A stretch of DNA of 40,497 nucleotides, taken from contig JACQKA010000039.1 of NCBI GenBank assembly GCA_016204805.1, positions 1 through 40,497 of the forward strand, read 5' to 3'. Both the position numbers and the translations under genes were made by a program. Positions within the stretch are counted from its first letter, which is position 1. Each line of letters starts with the position of its first letter. Positions 22,161 through 31,052 of this stretch are shown piece after piece. The notes under the pieces are model-generated. The model was not told the DNA's origin, searched no databases, and saw nothing but the letters and a program-made list of their open reading frames with translations. The stretch comes from Candidatus Kaiserbacteria bacterium. GTDB lineage: Bacteria > Patescibacteriota > Minisyncoccia > Phycocordibacterales > UBA2100.

Positions 22161-22817
22161 ATGGCATTAAATTCACAAAAAGCATCACAGGATTTCGTTC
22201 CGATCAAAGAAGTGCACGACAGCGTCGTCGTGCTCAAAGACGGGGGGCTGCGCGCTATCCTCATGACATCGTCGCTCAACTTCGCGCTCAAATCCGAAGA
22301 CGAGCAGACGGCTTTCATCATCCAATTCCAGAACTTTCTCAATTCACTCGATTTTACGGTGCAGATTTTCGTCGAGTCGCGTATGCTTGATATCCGCCCG
22401 TACATCGCCTCGCTCGAAGAAGCGTTCAAGAACCAGCTCGATGACCTCATGCGCGTACAGATTCGCGAATACATCGAATTCGTAAGGAATTTTACCGAGG
22501 CGGCCAACATCATGACGAAAAGCTTTTTCGTCGTGGTGCCCTACACACCCGCCACGATCACCGTTAACAAAAGTACTTTCACGAGTCTCCCGTGGCAGAA
22601 AAAGAAGGCCGACCAGACAGAGATCAACCGGACATTCGAGGAGAATCTTTCCCAACTAGAACAACGTATTTCGATCGTCCAACAAGGTCTCGTACGGTGC
22701 GGCGTGCGCACTGTGCAGTTAGGAACCGAAGAGGCGATTGAGTTGATGTACAAATTATTCAACCCCGGCGAGCGCAGTAAACCAATCGCCATCCTCCAAG
22801 AAGAGGCGGCAAAATAA
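22161..22817 (+). CDS. TraC/VirB4 N-terminal-like protein
   Basis: This 218-aa soluble protein begins ALNSQKASQDFVPIKEVHDSVVVLKDGGLRAILM and matches the stand-alone TraC-like domain related to the N-terminus of conjugative VirB4/TraC ATPases. It has no P-loop. ATG 22161 lies 16 nt after the prgI stop, and the VirB4 start lies 5 nt after its stop, so the three are surely co-transcribed. It probably docks the ATPase on the membrane channel. Confidence 0.75.
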   Translation: MALNSQKASQDFVPIKEVHDSVVVLKDGGLRAILMTSSLNFALKSEDEQTAFIIQFQNFLNSLDFTVQIFVESRMLDIRPYIASLEEAFKNQLDDLMRVQIREYIEFVRNFTEAANIMTKSFFVVVPYTPATITVNKSTFTSLPWQKKKADQTEINRTFEENLSQLEQRISIVQQGLVRCGVRTVQLGTEEAIELMYKLFNPGERSKPIAILQEEAAK

Positions 22818-22822
22818 AGCAT

Positions 22823-24691
22823 ATGGCTCTGTTAGACACATTCAGAAATCTTATAGGGGGCAAAAAAGAAGAGCAGCCTGGCGTATTGCCCATTCTCCCG
22901 CAGGAAATCTATGAACAAGGGGTTTTGGATCTTCAGGATGTCATCGCACCGCACGCGCTCAAGATCGACCCGCGCGAATTGAACCTCGGCGAGAAGATCG
23001 CGCGCACATTCTTCGTCGTATCGTACCCACGCTTTCTCACGACCGGCTGGTTCTCGCCGATCATCAATATGGACAAGGTCCTCGACATTGCGATCTATAT
23101 CCACCCGCTCGATACGAATGAGATCTTGCGGAAATTCCAGAAAAAAGTCGCCGAAGTGCAGAGCCAGATCGCCATGCGCGAGCAGAAAGGTCTTGTCCGC
23201 GATCCGATATTGGATACTGCATATTCCGACCTCGAACACTTACGTGATTCACTCCAGCAGGCTCAGGAGCGCATGTTCGAAGTGGGGCTCTATCTAACAA
23301 TCTATGGCGACACGCGCGAGGCCGTCGACAAAGCCGAAGCGGAAATCCGTTCCATCCTGGAATCCCGTCTGGTCTATATACGCCCCGCGCTGTTCCAGCA
23401 GGAACAGGGTTTCAAGAGTATCCTGCCGCTCGCAGATGACGAACTCGGCGTACACACTAAATTGAATTCTGCGCCGCTGTCGAGTGTGTTCCCGTTCATA
23501 TCATTCGACCTCACGTCGGATCGCGGCATCCTCTATGGCATCAACCGCCACAACTCGTCGCTTATTCTCTTTGACCGCTTTTCTCTCGAAAACTACAATT
23601 CGGTGACTTTTGCAAAATCAGGTGCTGGGAAATCATACACGACCAAACTCGAGATCCTGCGCAGTCTCATGTTCGACACCGAAGTCATCGTCATCGACCC
23701 TGAACGCGAATACGAATATCTCGCCGAGACTGTCGGCGGACGTTATTTCAACATTTCGCTCTCATCCGAACACCACATCAATCCTTTCGATCTTGCTATC
23801 GCGCGTGAAGACGAGAACCCATCGGACGTCCTGCGCAACCAGATCATTTCTCTGGTCGGTCTCTTCCGTATCATGTTGGGCGGCCTCACCCCCGAAGAAG
23901 ACGCCATCATCGATAAAGCCATCACCGAAACATATGCCCTGAAGGACATCACTGCGGATTCAAACTATTCAGTCACCAATCCGCCACTGCTTACCGACTT
24001 TGAGCTCGTGCTCTCCGGCATGGAAGGGTCCGAGTCGTTGGTCCAGCGCCTTTCGAAATACACGAAAGGCACGTGGGCCGGCTTTATGAACCGTCCGACG
24101 AACGTCGACATGAACAAAAAACTCATCGTTTTCTCGGTGCGCGACATGGAAGATGACCTGAAGCCGGTCGCTATGTATATCGTGACTCACCACATCTGGA
24201 ACTCTGTCCGCAAAGAATTGCGCCGGCGTCTGCTGGTCATCGACGAGGCGTGGTGGATGATGAAATCGGAAGACACTGCGTCGTTCCTTTTCGGTATCGC
24301 GAAGCGCGGTCGTAAATACTTCCTCGGTCTCTCCACCATCACCCAGGACGTCGCCGACTTCTTGAACTCGCCCTACGGCCGTGCGATGATCACGAACTCT
24401 TCTATCCAGATGTTGCTTCGCCAATCGCCGACTTCTATAGATCTGGTGCAGGAAACGTTCAAACTTTCTGATGAAGAAAAATATCTTTTGCTCGAATCGG
24501 ACGTGGGGGAGGGGATATTCTTTGCCGGCCTCAAACATGTGGCTATCAAGGTCATCGCATCGTACACCGAAGACCAGATTATCACATCGGATCCTTCGCA
24601 GATCCTTGCGATCCGTAAGGCAAAGACCGACCTCCAGACTGCCGCAAACGCCGACCTCGCAGAGCCGGTTCCACAGCAGAACCAAGTGTAG
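22823..24691 (+). CDS. VirB4-family type IV secretion ATPase
   Basis: This 622-aa protein has an N-terminal VirB4-like domain (about 30-230) and a RecA-like ATPase core. Walker A is FAKSGAGKSYTTKLE (near 263-275) and Walker B RLLVIDEAWWMM (near 470-482), followed by the STITQDVADFL and NSSIQMLLRQS segments typical of VirB4/TraC. It powers pilus assembly or substrate transfer. ATG is 5 nt after the previous stop. In CPR such clusters occur in many genomes and may build a pilus or take up DNA; the role is not settled. Confidence 0.92.
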   Translation: MALLDTFRNLIGGKKEEQPGVLPILPQEIYEQGVLDLQDVIAPHALKIDPRELNLGEKIARTFFVVSYPRFLTTGWFSPIINMDKVLDIAIYIHPLDTNEILRKFQKKVAEVQSQIAMREQKGLVRDPILDTAYSDLEHLRDSLQQAQERMFEVGLYLTIYGDTREAVDKAEAEIRSILESRLVYIRPALFQQEQGFKSILPLADDELGVHTKLNSAPLSSVFPFISFDLTSDRGILYGINRHNSSLILFDRFSLENYNSVTFAKSGAGKSYTTKLEILRSLMFDTEVIVIDPEREYEYLAETVGGRYFNISLSSEHHINPFDLAIAREDENPSDVLRNQIISLVGLFRIMLGGLTPEEDAIIDKAITETYALKDITADSNYSVTNPPLLTDFELVLSGMEGSESLVQRLSKYTKGTWAGFMNRPTNVDMNKKLIVFSVRDMEDDLKPVAMYIVTHHIWNSVRKELRRRLLVIDEAWWMMKSEDTASFLFGIAKRGRKYFLGLSTITQDVADFLNSPYGRAMITNSSIQMLLRQSPTSIDLVQETFKLSDEEKYLLLESDVGEGIFFAGLKHVAIKVIASYTEDQIITSDPSQILAIRKAKTDLQTAANADLAEPVPQQNQV

Positions 24692-24692
24692 T

Positions 24693-24808
24693 GTGTGTAA
24701 ACACCCACTCTGCTCCTCGCTAGCCGTTATATGGACGGGGTCCATATAACGTCTTCGCTCGAGGGTAATGTGAGTAAACTCCCACTACTCCTCTCGCTAG
24801 CCGTTATA
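24693..24808. repeat. Direct repeat pair with palindrome and promoter
   Basis: Two copies of a roughly 38-nt sequence (24693-24730, 24771-24808) share GTAAAC-CCCACT and CGCTAGCCGTTATA. The first copy extends into a perfect 12-bp palindrome (24725-24736, 24740-24751). The second ends in TATACT (24805-24810), the -10 of the next gene. The element lies between virB4 and the secreted-protein gene. Confidence 0.6.
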
Positions 24809-24816
24809 CTATACAC

Positions 24817-25860
24817 ATGCCTTTTGCGTTCCGCGCGATAATCATTGGTGCGCTTCTTTTTGCTCCGACATTCGGTTTTGCGCAAGACTTTTCGTTGCCA
24901 CAATTCGGGGAGACGGCGTCTCTGGAAGTTTCCCCCCGCACTATCATCGAGCCTGAAATGGATGTGACGGTAGCCGCGCAAAGCTCACTCATTGATCTCG
25001 ACCGCGCCTCTCTCATGTGGTGGGTTAACGGCGTGCATGACGAAACTGCTGACGGGAACAAGACGTTCGCCACGAAAGCGGGTGCGCTTGGTTCCGAAAC
25101 GACGGTGGTTGCAGTGATCGACGGCGCGAATGGCCTGCATGCTGAACCGAAAGTAACAGTGCGCCCGACGATGCTCGCACTCCTCTGGGAAGGGGATGGA
25201 TATACGCCGCCATTGTACCGCGGCCGGACACTGACTTCACCCGGGAGCAATGTCATCGCGCAAGCAGAGGCGCAATTCATCCGGAAGGGGGTGATTGTAC
25301 CGCCGCAAAACATTTTGTATTCATGGCGTCTTAATGGCCAGCGGTTGGGTGATGTCTCGGGGCGCGGAAAAAACTCCGCCCGCATTCCCATCACAGAACT
25401 ATTTGGTGATGCCATACTCACCGTAGAAGCAACGTCGCTCGATAGCATTTTCCACGCCGAGCAAAGCGTGCGTATCCCACAGGTAGAACCGCAGGTCCTC
25501 CTGTATCGCGATCACCCGCTGTTGGGCATAGACTATCATCATGCAATACCGGAAACGGCAACGTTCGCGGACAGCGAGATAACCGTCGCAGCACTGCCGT
25601 ACTTTTCGAACATCCGCAGTCCATTCGACAAAACAATATCGTATGATTGGACTATTGAGAACAAACGTATCGCTCCCGATGCCGCGAACCCGTTCTTGGT
25701 GACGCTTTCGCTCGCGGAAAAGACGTTCGGTTCAACCAAAGTTGGCGTATTCCTACGCAGTTCTGTGAACGTACTACAGTCGGCTCAAAAACAATGGTCG
25801 ATAAGCTTGAGTGCGCAAGCGGCGATTGAACAGCTCCCCAGTCCGTTCCCGACACAATAG
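24817..25860 (+). CDS. Secreted beta-rich protein of the secretion cluster
   Basis: This 347-aa protein has a clear signal peptide (about 1-22, IIIGALLFAPTFGFAQ) and then several beta-sandwich-like segments (for example WWVNGV, YSWRLNGQ, YDWTIENKRI) that look like repeated Ig-like or PKD-like domains. TATACT ends exactly 6 nt before ATG, so it has its own leaderless promoter inside the cluster. It is followed 3 nt later by the membrane-anchored protein gene. I do not know its function; a surface or periplasmic component of the pilus apparatus is the best inference from position. Confidence 0.75.
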   Translation: MPFAFRAIIIGALLFAPTFGFAQDFSLPQFGETASLEVSPRTIIEPEMDVTVAAQSSLIDLDRASLMWWVNGVHDETADGNKTFATKAGALGSETTVVAVIDGANGLHAEPKVTVRPTMLALLWEGDGYTPPLYRGRTLTSPGSNVIAQAEAQFIRKGVIVPPQNILYSWRLNGQRLGDVSGRGKNSARIPITELFGDAILTVEATSLDSIFHAEQSVRIPQVEPQVLLYRDHPLLGIDYHHAIPETATFADSEITVAALPYFSNIRSPFDKTISYDWTIENKRIAPDAANPFLVTLSLAEKTFGSTKVGVFLRSSVNVLQSAQKQWSISLSAQAAIEQLPSPFPTQ

Positions 25861-25863
25861 AAT

Positions 25864-27150
25864 ATGTTTCCACGACAACTATTACGGTGGGTGGGAATCG
25901 CGCTTATAGTGGCCATACTGGGCGGTTTGTTTGGTTGGTACTTGTTCGTGAGCCGCCAACAACAGGAGGTGACGACCTTGACCGAGGGCCGCGGGTTTTT
26001 TGATCCAACACCGGCGTTTTCGGGGACCGGCGGGAGCATGCATGAAAACATCGTTTCGTTCTTCGGTTCTACTCTGCGCGCTGTTGAAAATGGAACTTCT
26101 TCTGCTGTAACTTCTACGAAAAGCGGCCCCACTGTTTCTGCCCCGCGCTTGTGGCGCGTCAGCCCTATTCCTGCCGTCGGGCTGGCATCGTTCACCATAA
26201 ACAACGGTACAACTTCGACAGAGGTGCTCCGGTATGTTGAACGGCCTTCGGGGAATGTTTTTGAAGTGCCTTTGGCCGGCGGCTCGCCACAACGCATCAC
26301 CAATACCCTTATCCCGCGCGTATATGAAGTGTCGTGGATCGACCCCAACACCCTTATTCTGCGCCATGCGAAAGAAGAAAATGGTCTCACGGTGCAAACA
26401 TTCTTGGCAGCCATCAAAGCCGCGACCTCATCGCCTGAAATCGGGGCGCTGACTGGTTCGTATCTTGACGACAATATACGCGGCATCGTTTCTTATACAA
26501 ACAACAAAAAACCGTGGTTGTTCTATCTTGTGGCTAATGAACAGGGTACGTTCGGCATTACGACCGATGGCTTGGGGAAGAACCCCAAGCGCCTCTGGAG
26601 CTCGGCGCTCCACGGCTGGCGGTTTTCACAATTCGCGGACACCGTTCTACTCTGGCAGAAAGCATCGGAGGGTATTGTGGGGAGCGCCTACACACTATCT
26701 CTCAAAACCGGTGAATCGAAGCTTTTGTTGGGGAACAAGAATGGTTTGACGGTATTGAAACACTCTTCGGAAGACGCGGTGCTCTACAGCACGTCACTGA
26801 ACGGCAAAACCACTCTTTTTGCTCAAGTCGCCGGCATTACGCGCGAACTCCCTGTGGTTACGTTCGCTGAAAAATGTGTGTGGGGTATGGGGACTCCGCT
26901 CCGCGCATATTGTGCCGTTCCACGCTCACTACCACCCGCGCAACTCCCCGATGCGTGGTACCGCGGGGAGGTGTCGTTTGATGATCAATGGTTCTCCATC
27001 GATGCTACACAAGGTACCGCTGAAATAGTGCTTGATCCTAAAGAGGGGCAGGGTGTTGCGTTCGATGTGGTGGATCCTTCCACTCTGGATGGCAAACATA
27101 TCTTCTTCACGGACAGCAAAACAGGAACGGTGTGGGTGCTCACTATATGA
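25864..27150 (+). CDS. Membrane-anchored propeller-like protein of the secretion cluster
   Basis: This 428-aa protein has one N-terminal transmembrane helix (about 10-30) and a large outer domain. Units such as NVFEVPLAGGSPQRITNT, WIDPNTLILRHA and GKHIFFTDSKTGTVWVL resemble TolB/PD40-type beta-propeller blades. It starts 3 nt after the previous gene and its stop overlaps the next start (ATGA at 27147), so it is tightly coupled in the operon. Function is unknown; a periplasmic scaffold role fits the context. Confidence 0.72.
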   Translation: MFPRQLLRWVGIALIVAILGGLFGWYLFVSRQQQEVTTLTEGRGFFDPTPAFSGTGGSMHENIVSFFGSTLRAVENGTSSAVTSTKSGPTVSAPRLWRVSPIPAVGLASFTINNGTTSTEVLRYVERPSGNVFEVPLAGGSPQRITNTLIPRVYEVSWIDPNTLILRHAKEENGLTVQTFLAAIKAATSSPEIGALTGSYLDDNIRGIVSYTNNKKPWLFYLVANEQGTFGITTDGLGKNPKRLWSSALHGWRFSQFADTVLLWQKASEGIVGSAYTLSLKTGESKLLLGNKNGLTVLKHSSEDAVLYSTSLNGKTTLFAQVAGITRELPVVTFAEKCVWGMGTPLRAYCAVPRSLPPAQLPDAWYRGEVSFDDQWFSIDATQGTAEIVLDPKEGQGVAFDVVDPSTLDGKHIFFTDSKTGTVWVLTI

Positions 27151-27593
27151 TAGATTATATAAAAAAAATATTTCCAGCTTCGCCGATGGTGCTTTTCCAG
27201 GCGGTGGTCGAGGTACCTGCGTTCCGGCCCATCACACAAGGAATTTCGGATGGGCCACCGCTCTTGGCCCAAGCGTTCGAGGGACAGGGTAGTTTTAGTG
27301 ATTTTCTTGTCGCTCTTTTCAATATCGCCATATCAGTCGGCGCAATTCTTGCGGTACTGCGTATCGCATACGCCGGCTTCAAATACATGACCACCGACGC
27401 GGTGGGGCAGAAGAGCGACGCGAAGGAAATGATCCAGAACGCGGTTGTTGGATTGTTACTACTCCTCGCGATCGTGCTCATCCTCGAGCGTATCAATCCG
27501 GATCTCCTTCAGATGAATTTCGATCTGGCTCCCAATGGCAGTGCAACCACACAACAAACCGGCGGGTTTGGGTTCCCGTCACTAAGTAATTAA
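27147..27593 (+). CDS. TrbC/VirB2-like pilin subunit
   Basis: This 148-aa protein has an N-terminal stretch, then two hydrophobic helices (about 55-78 and 100-118) joined by a short charged loop YMTTDAVGQKSDAKEMIQNA. This is the layout of VirB2/TrbC pilins, ending in a Gly/Thr/Gln-rich tail. ATG 27147 shares ATGA with the preceding stop. Its stop overlaps that of the convergent khpB gene within TTAA. It would be the polymer-forming subunit of the type IV secretion-like pilus. Confidence 0.8.
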   Translation: MIDYIKKIFPASPMVLFQAVVEVPAFRPITQGISDGPPLLAQAFEGQGSFSDFLVALFNIAISVGAILAVLRIAYAGFKYMTTDAVGQKSDAKEMIQNAVVGLLLLLAIVLILERINPDLLQMNFDLAPNGSATTQQTGGFGFPSLSN

Positions 27594-28039
27594 ACAGCCG
27601 TGTAGCGGATGACGACACGTCTGTCGCGGCCTTCGCCGCGCGATTCGGTCTTAATGTTTGGTGCTTGCGCGAGAACCGAGTGGATGATGAGTCGTTCGTA
27701 TGAGCTCATTGGGGTAAGTTCGACGTCGTATTGAAACGACCGGGCTCGTTCGGCCATGATAAGCGCTTTTTGTTCCAATTCTTTTATCTGCCGCGCCCGA
27801 TACCCGTCTACATCAATGACGAACAACGTGTCACTGATTCCTTGTTTTTCTGCCATCTTTTTGACGAGGTAGTCGATAGCTTTGAGCGTCTCACCGCGCA
27901 TGCCGATAAAGTGTTTGGGTTCTTTCGCCTCTATTTGGAAAACTGTCTGCCCTGCGGCTGTTTGTGTTGCGATAGTGTGTTCCGAAAAACCAGCCGCCCC
28001 CAACACCCCTTTTAGAATTGTTATTATCTTCTGTTCCAT
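27590..28039 (-). CDS. khpB: KhpB/Jag RNA-binding protein (KH and R3H domains)
   Basis: This 149-aa protein has a KH-like domain (about 35-85, EPKHFIGMRGETLKAIDYLVKKM) and an R3H domain (about 88-149, MSSYERLIIHSVLAQ...ESRGEGRDRRVVI). The N-terminal Jag domain is short or missing compared with the usual 200-plus aa. It lies 6 nt after yidC in the conserved rpmH-rnpA-yidC-jag order. Homologues bind RNA and affect cell elongation. Confidence 0.9.
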   Translation of the reverse strand: MEQKIITILKGVLGAAGFSEHTIATQTAAGQTVFQIEAKEPKHFIGMRGETLKAIDYLVKKMAEKQGISDTLFVIDVDGYRARQIKELEQKALIMAERARSFQYDVELTPMSSYERLIIHSVLAQAPNIKTESRGEGRDRRVVIRYTAV

Positions 28040-28045
28040 ACATGC

Positions 28046-28786
28046 TTACTTGCTCTCTTCTATAGCACGGATGTGTCTTTTCACCAAGAGATCCTGCACG
28101 ATGGTAAAGATGTTGCTGGTTACCAAATACAGCGCAACTGCTGATGCGAAAATGTATGCAAAGACACCGAACATGACCGGCATGACATATTTGGTCTGTA
28201 TATGGAGACTGCGCATAATATCGTCTTTGAGCGATTCCCCGGGTTTTGTGGTTACTATCGGCGCTTCGAAACTGATATGGCCTATCAAAAATTGTGAGAG
28301 TGCCATCAAAACCGCAAGTAAGATACTTCTTTCAGAAAGGTTAAAGAAACCGAGAAAGTGCATTTGGATTATGTCTGGTGCGGGGACAAAGGAATAGAGA
28401 AGTTCCGGATGGATCTGCGGAAGCTCCCCTCGGGAAAACACCGCGTACAGCCCGATGATGATGGGAAGCTGGATGAGTAGCACGATGATCCCTGACAGTG
28501 GGTGCACTCCGTTCGCTTTATATATTTTCAGCATTTCCGCCACTTGTTCTTTTTGGTCTTTGTATTTCGCTTTGATCGCTTCAATTTGAGGTGCGATCTT
28601 TTTGAGGATGATCTGCGTGCGAGTCGCCTGCCGCGCGAGAGGGAAGAGGATGGCTTTGACTATGACGGTGAGGGTGATGATGGCTAGCCCCACACTCCCA
28701 CCGGGGAGAATGTCTATCAGAAAGATGAGGGCATTGTAGAGCGGTGTGTAGATAAGCGCCGACGCCACGGCCCAAAATGTTTCCAT
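28046..28786 (-). CDS. yidC: YidC/Oxa1 membrane protein insertase
   Basis: This 246-aa protein has five hydrophobic segments: about 12-30, 33-52 (IITLTVIVKAILFPLARQATRTQIILKKIAPQIEAIKAKYKDQKEQ follows), 95-115, 155-175 and 205-228. It keeps the cytoplasmic coiled hairpin typical of the family. The short form without a large periplasmic domain is usual for Gram-positives and CPR. It inserts proteins into the membrane with or without SecYEG. It is in the rpmH-rnpA operon, 30 nt after rnpA. Confidence 0.95.
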   Translation of the reverse strand: METFWAVASALIYTPLYNALIFLIDILPGGSVGLAIITLTVIVKAILFPLARQATRTQIILKKIAPQIEAIKAKYKDQKEQVAEMLKIYKANGVHPLSGIIVLLIQLPIIIGLYAVFSRGELPQIHPELLYSFVPAPDIIQMHFLGFFNLSERSILLAVLMALSQFLIGHISFEAPIVTTKPGESLKDDIMRSLHIQTKYVMPVMFGVFAYIFASAVALYLVTSNIFTIVQDLLVKRHIRAIEESK

Positions 28787-28816
28787 CGTGCTATTTTACT
28801 GCATGATCAACGTCTT

Positions 28817-29095
28817 TCAAACATACATAGCGGCGACTGTTTTAAGGTCGTTTTGTATGGAGTTGTGGTCGACTGTCTTATTTTTGATACGAATGGTGGT
28901 CAATAGATCATTTTCACCGGCCAGTGTGTTTTTACGCCAAGATTCGCGACACCAGCGTTTTATACGGTTTCGTTCTGTTGCTTTGGGGAATAGTTTTGCT
29001 GGAACAATAAGAAATAGCCTTGGTTTGCTATTTTCTGTCTGTTCGAGAATTACATCAACAACCAACCCACGAATTGTTGTTTTGGTCATTCTCAT
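28817..29095 (-). CDS. rnpA: Ribonuclease P protein component
   Basis: This 92-aa protein carries the family signature RNRIKRWCRE (about 42-51), the basic helix that contacts the RNase P RNA. It assists tRNA 5' maturation. ATG 29095 follows the rpmH stop with no gap; a second in-frame Met two codons later is an alternative start. It is on the short side of the family (usually 110-120 aa). Confidence 0.9.
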   Translation of the reverse strand: MRMTKTTIRGLVVDVILEQTENSKPRLFLIVPAKLFPKATERNRIKRWCRESWRKNTLAGENDLLTTIRIKNKTVDHNSIQNDLKTVAAMYV

Positions 29096-29230
29096 TTAGA
29101 CAGCAAGGTGGGTACGCCCTTTTCTGCGCCGTTTTTGAATCACTTTTCTGCCAGTGCGCGTACGATTACGCTTCCGGAATCCGTGTGTTTTTGCTCGCTT
29201 CTTTTTTTTGGGTTGGTATGTTCTCTTCAT
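29096..29230 (-). CDS. rpmH: 50S ribosomal protein L34
   Basis: This 44-aa very basic protein begins [18 protein letters not shown] and ends KGRTHLAV, a full-length L34. It sits in its ancestral place, first gene of rpmH-rnpA-yidC-khpB and divergent from dnaA. It is too short for many ORF callers but unmistakable. Confidence 0.96.
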   Translation of the reverse strand: MKRTYQPKKKKRAKTHGFRKRNRTRTGRKVIQKRRRKGRTHLAV

Positions 29231-29317
29231 AGGTATGTAATCTACACTGTTTTCTGTTTTTTACAAGTTTTTCATTTATCGGGGTGGGTTGCTGTTTCTT
29301 TTTTTTGTTGGATGCTC

Positions 29318-29399
29318 CCCTATACACAGCTTATACACACATCTCTCCAATGTAAGTGTTGTTTGTATAGTGTGTTGTGTAGGATCTTTTATGTATAAT
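29318..29399 (+). promoter_or_regulatory. dnaA upstream region with DnaA boxes and -10 box
   Basis: DnaA-box-like CTATACACA (29320-29328) and a consensus TTATACACA (29331-29339) lie in tandem. TATAAT is at 29394-29399, about 35 nt before the dnaA start. Box positions allow autoregulation of dnaA. Confidence 0.55.
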
Positions 29400-29433
29400 C
29401 GGGGTACTTTGCGGGCGTGCAACTCATTTTTTT

Positions 29434-30780
29434 ATGATGTCTGATCGAGAGCTTTGGCAGAACACACTCGTCCAAATAGAACTCGCTACAACTGAAGCTA
29501 GTTTCCGCACGTGGTTTAAGGGCACTGATATCCTGAAACGTGATGGTGGTGTCGTCTCTCTCGCGGTCCCCAGTAAGATAGTAAAAGAGTGGCTTCGTGA
29601 AAAACACCATAAGCTTGTTTTGAAAACTCTGCGCGCTCTCGACCCATCCATACGCGGAGTTGAGTATGTGGTCCACAAAAACCTCCGCACCCCGACCCGT
29701 ACTCAGATACAACCCCAACAATACAACACCACCATCGAGCTCCAGGACCTATATATCGATAAACGGGATAATTTAAATCCGCGTTACACGTTCGAAAATT
29801 TTGTGGTGGGGCCTTTCAACCAACTCGCCCACGCCGCCGCACAAGCGGTATTGCAACGCCCCGGTCTCACCTACAACCCTCTTTTTATTTATGGACACAC
29901 AGGGAGGGGAAAGACGCATTTGATACAAGCGATTGGGAATGCATTCAAAAAAACCCATTCAAATAAAAAGGTGTTCTATGTAACATCGGACCGGTTCACC
30001 AATGACTTAGTGAATGCCATCCGGGCTGGACGGGCTGGGAGCTTTAAAGATCAGTATAGGCAATATGACATACTTATTATGGATGACATTCAATTCATCG
30101 CTGATAAAGAAAAAACCCAGGAAGAGTTGTTCCATTTGTTCAACTCGTTCCATGACAACAACAAACAGATCATCTTTTCCTCTGATGTACACCCATCTAC
30201 CATGCTTGGTTTTGAAGCTCGTCTGCGTGGACGATTCAGTGCGGGGATGATCGCTGAGGTGCCGGAACCGGATGTTGAGTCGCGTATCGCTATTTTAAAA
30301 GCGAAGGCTGAACAGTATCACTTCCAGGTTACCAATGAGACTATCCAATATATAGCAAGAAATGTGCCTGGAAATATACGTGAGCTTGAGGGGGTTTTGA
30401 ATTCTGTCATCTGTAAAACCCAATTAAAGGGTGGTGAAATCACCATTCATGAGGTGGCTTCGTTTATAAAAAACTCAACTCGAGCGCATAAAGGTGTTTC
30501 GGTAGTTGATGTAGTCAAAAAAATATCCCAATACTATGGTATAGAAGAGCAGAGTATCTATGAAAAAACCCGTAAAAAAGAGGTGGTGAAACCTCGGCAG
30601 ATAATCATGTATATCCTTCGCGAAGAGTTCAATATCTCATATCCAAGCATTGGTGAGCAGTTGGGTGGACGCGATCACACCACTGTCATACATTCCTGCG
30701 AAAAGATAAAGGGTGAGTTGAGGGCAAGCCCTCTATTAACACAGGAGATCGATCAGATAAAGGCGGCTTTAACAGGGTGA
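29434..30780 (+). CDS. dnaA: Chromosomal replication initiator DnaA
   Basis: This 448-aa protein has all four domains: N-terminal interaction domain (about 1-85), a short linker, AAA+ core with Walker A GHTGRGKTHL (near 150), Walker B ILIMDDIQF (near 212) and arginine-finger region RLRGRFSAG, and domain IV with GGRDHTTVIHS (near 412-422), the DnaA-box recognition signature. The P-loop has Arg where many DnaA proteins have Leu (GLGKT). Two adjacent ATG codons (29434, 29437) are possible starts. The DnaA-box-rich gap to dnaN is the likely origin. Confidence 0.96.
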   Translation: MMSDRELWQNTLVQIELATTEASFRTWFKGTDILKRDGGVVSLAVPSKIVKEWLREKHHKLVLKTLRALDPSIRGVEYVVHKNLRTPTRTQIQPQQYNTTIELQDLYIDKRDNLNPRYTFENFVVGPFNQLAHAAAQAVLQRPGLTYNPLFIYGHTGRGKTHLIQAIGNAFKKTHSNKKVFYVTSDRFTNDLVNAIRAGRAGSFKDQYRQYDILIMDDIQFIADKEKTQEELFHLFNSFHDNNKQIIFSSDVHPSTMLGFEARLRGRFSAGMIAEVPEPDVESRIAILKAKAEQYHFQVTNETIQYIARNVPGNIRELEGVLNSVICKTQLKGGEITIHEVASFIKNSTRAHKGVSVVDVVKKISQYYGIEEQSIYEKTRKKEVVKPRQIIMYILREEFNISYPSIGEQLGGRDHTTVIHSCEKIKGELRASPLLTQEIDQIKAALTG

Positions 30781-31052
30781 GTATGGTTATACACATATTC
30801 AATACTTGGTGGTGGATACTGTGGCTAAGACTGTGTGAGTTTGTTGTTTATAACATGTGTGTTGTTTGGGGACTCCTTCACATCTATACACAGTATGTTG
30901 GTGTTGTTTTTACTGTTATCCGATCGATGGTGAGTTGTTGGTTGTTTGGTGAGTATAACCTCAGTGTAGAAAACTGTAGTAGTATCGGTATGTTTCGTAG
31001 TTATACAGTACTCCACAGTGTTAATAGTAATAATAATTTTTTATAAAAAAAT
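30781..31052. other. Putative replication origin (oriC)
   Basis: This 272-nt gap between dnaA and dnaN has TTATACACA (30787-30795), CTATACACA (30884-30892), near matches TTATCCGAT (30916) and TTATACAGT (31001), and a strongly A/T-rich end (31021-31052) that can serve as the DNA unwinding element. The dnaA-oriC-dnaN order is the ancestral bacterial layout. An 89-aa frame across it has no domain and is likely spurious. Confidence 0.6.

Noticed and set aside
29434-30780. Possible alternative genetic code (UGA as Gly), known in some CPR lineages
   Set aside because: dnaA, dnaN, the helicase and other genes end at TGA exactly where family proteins end, so UGA is a stop here.
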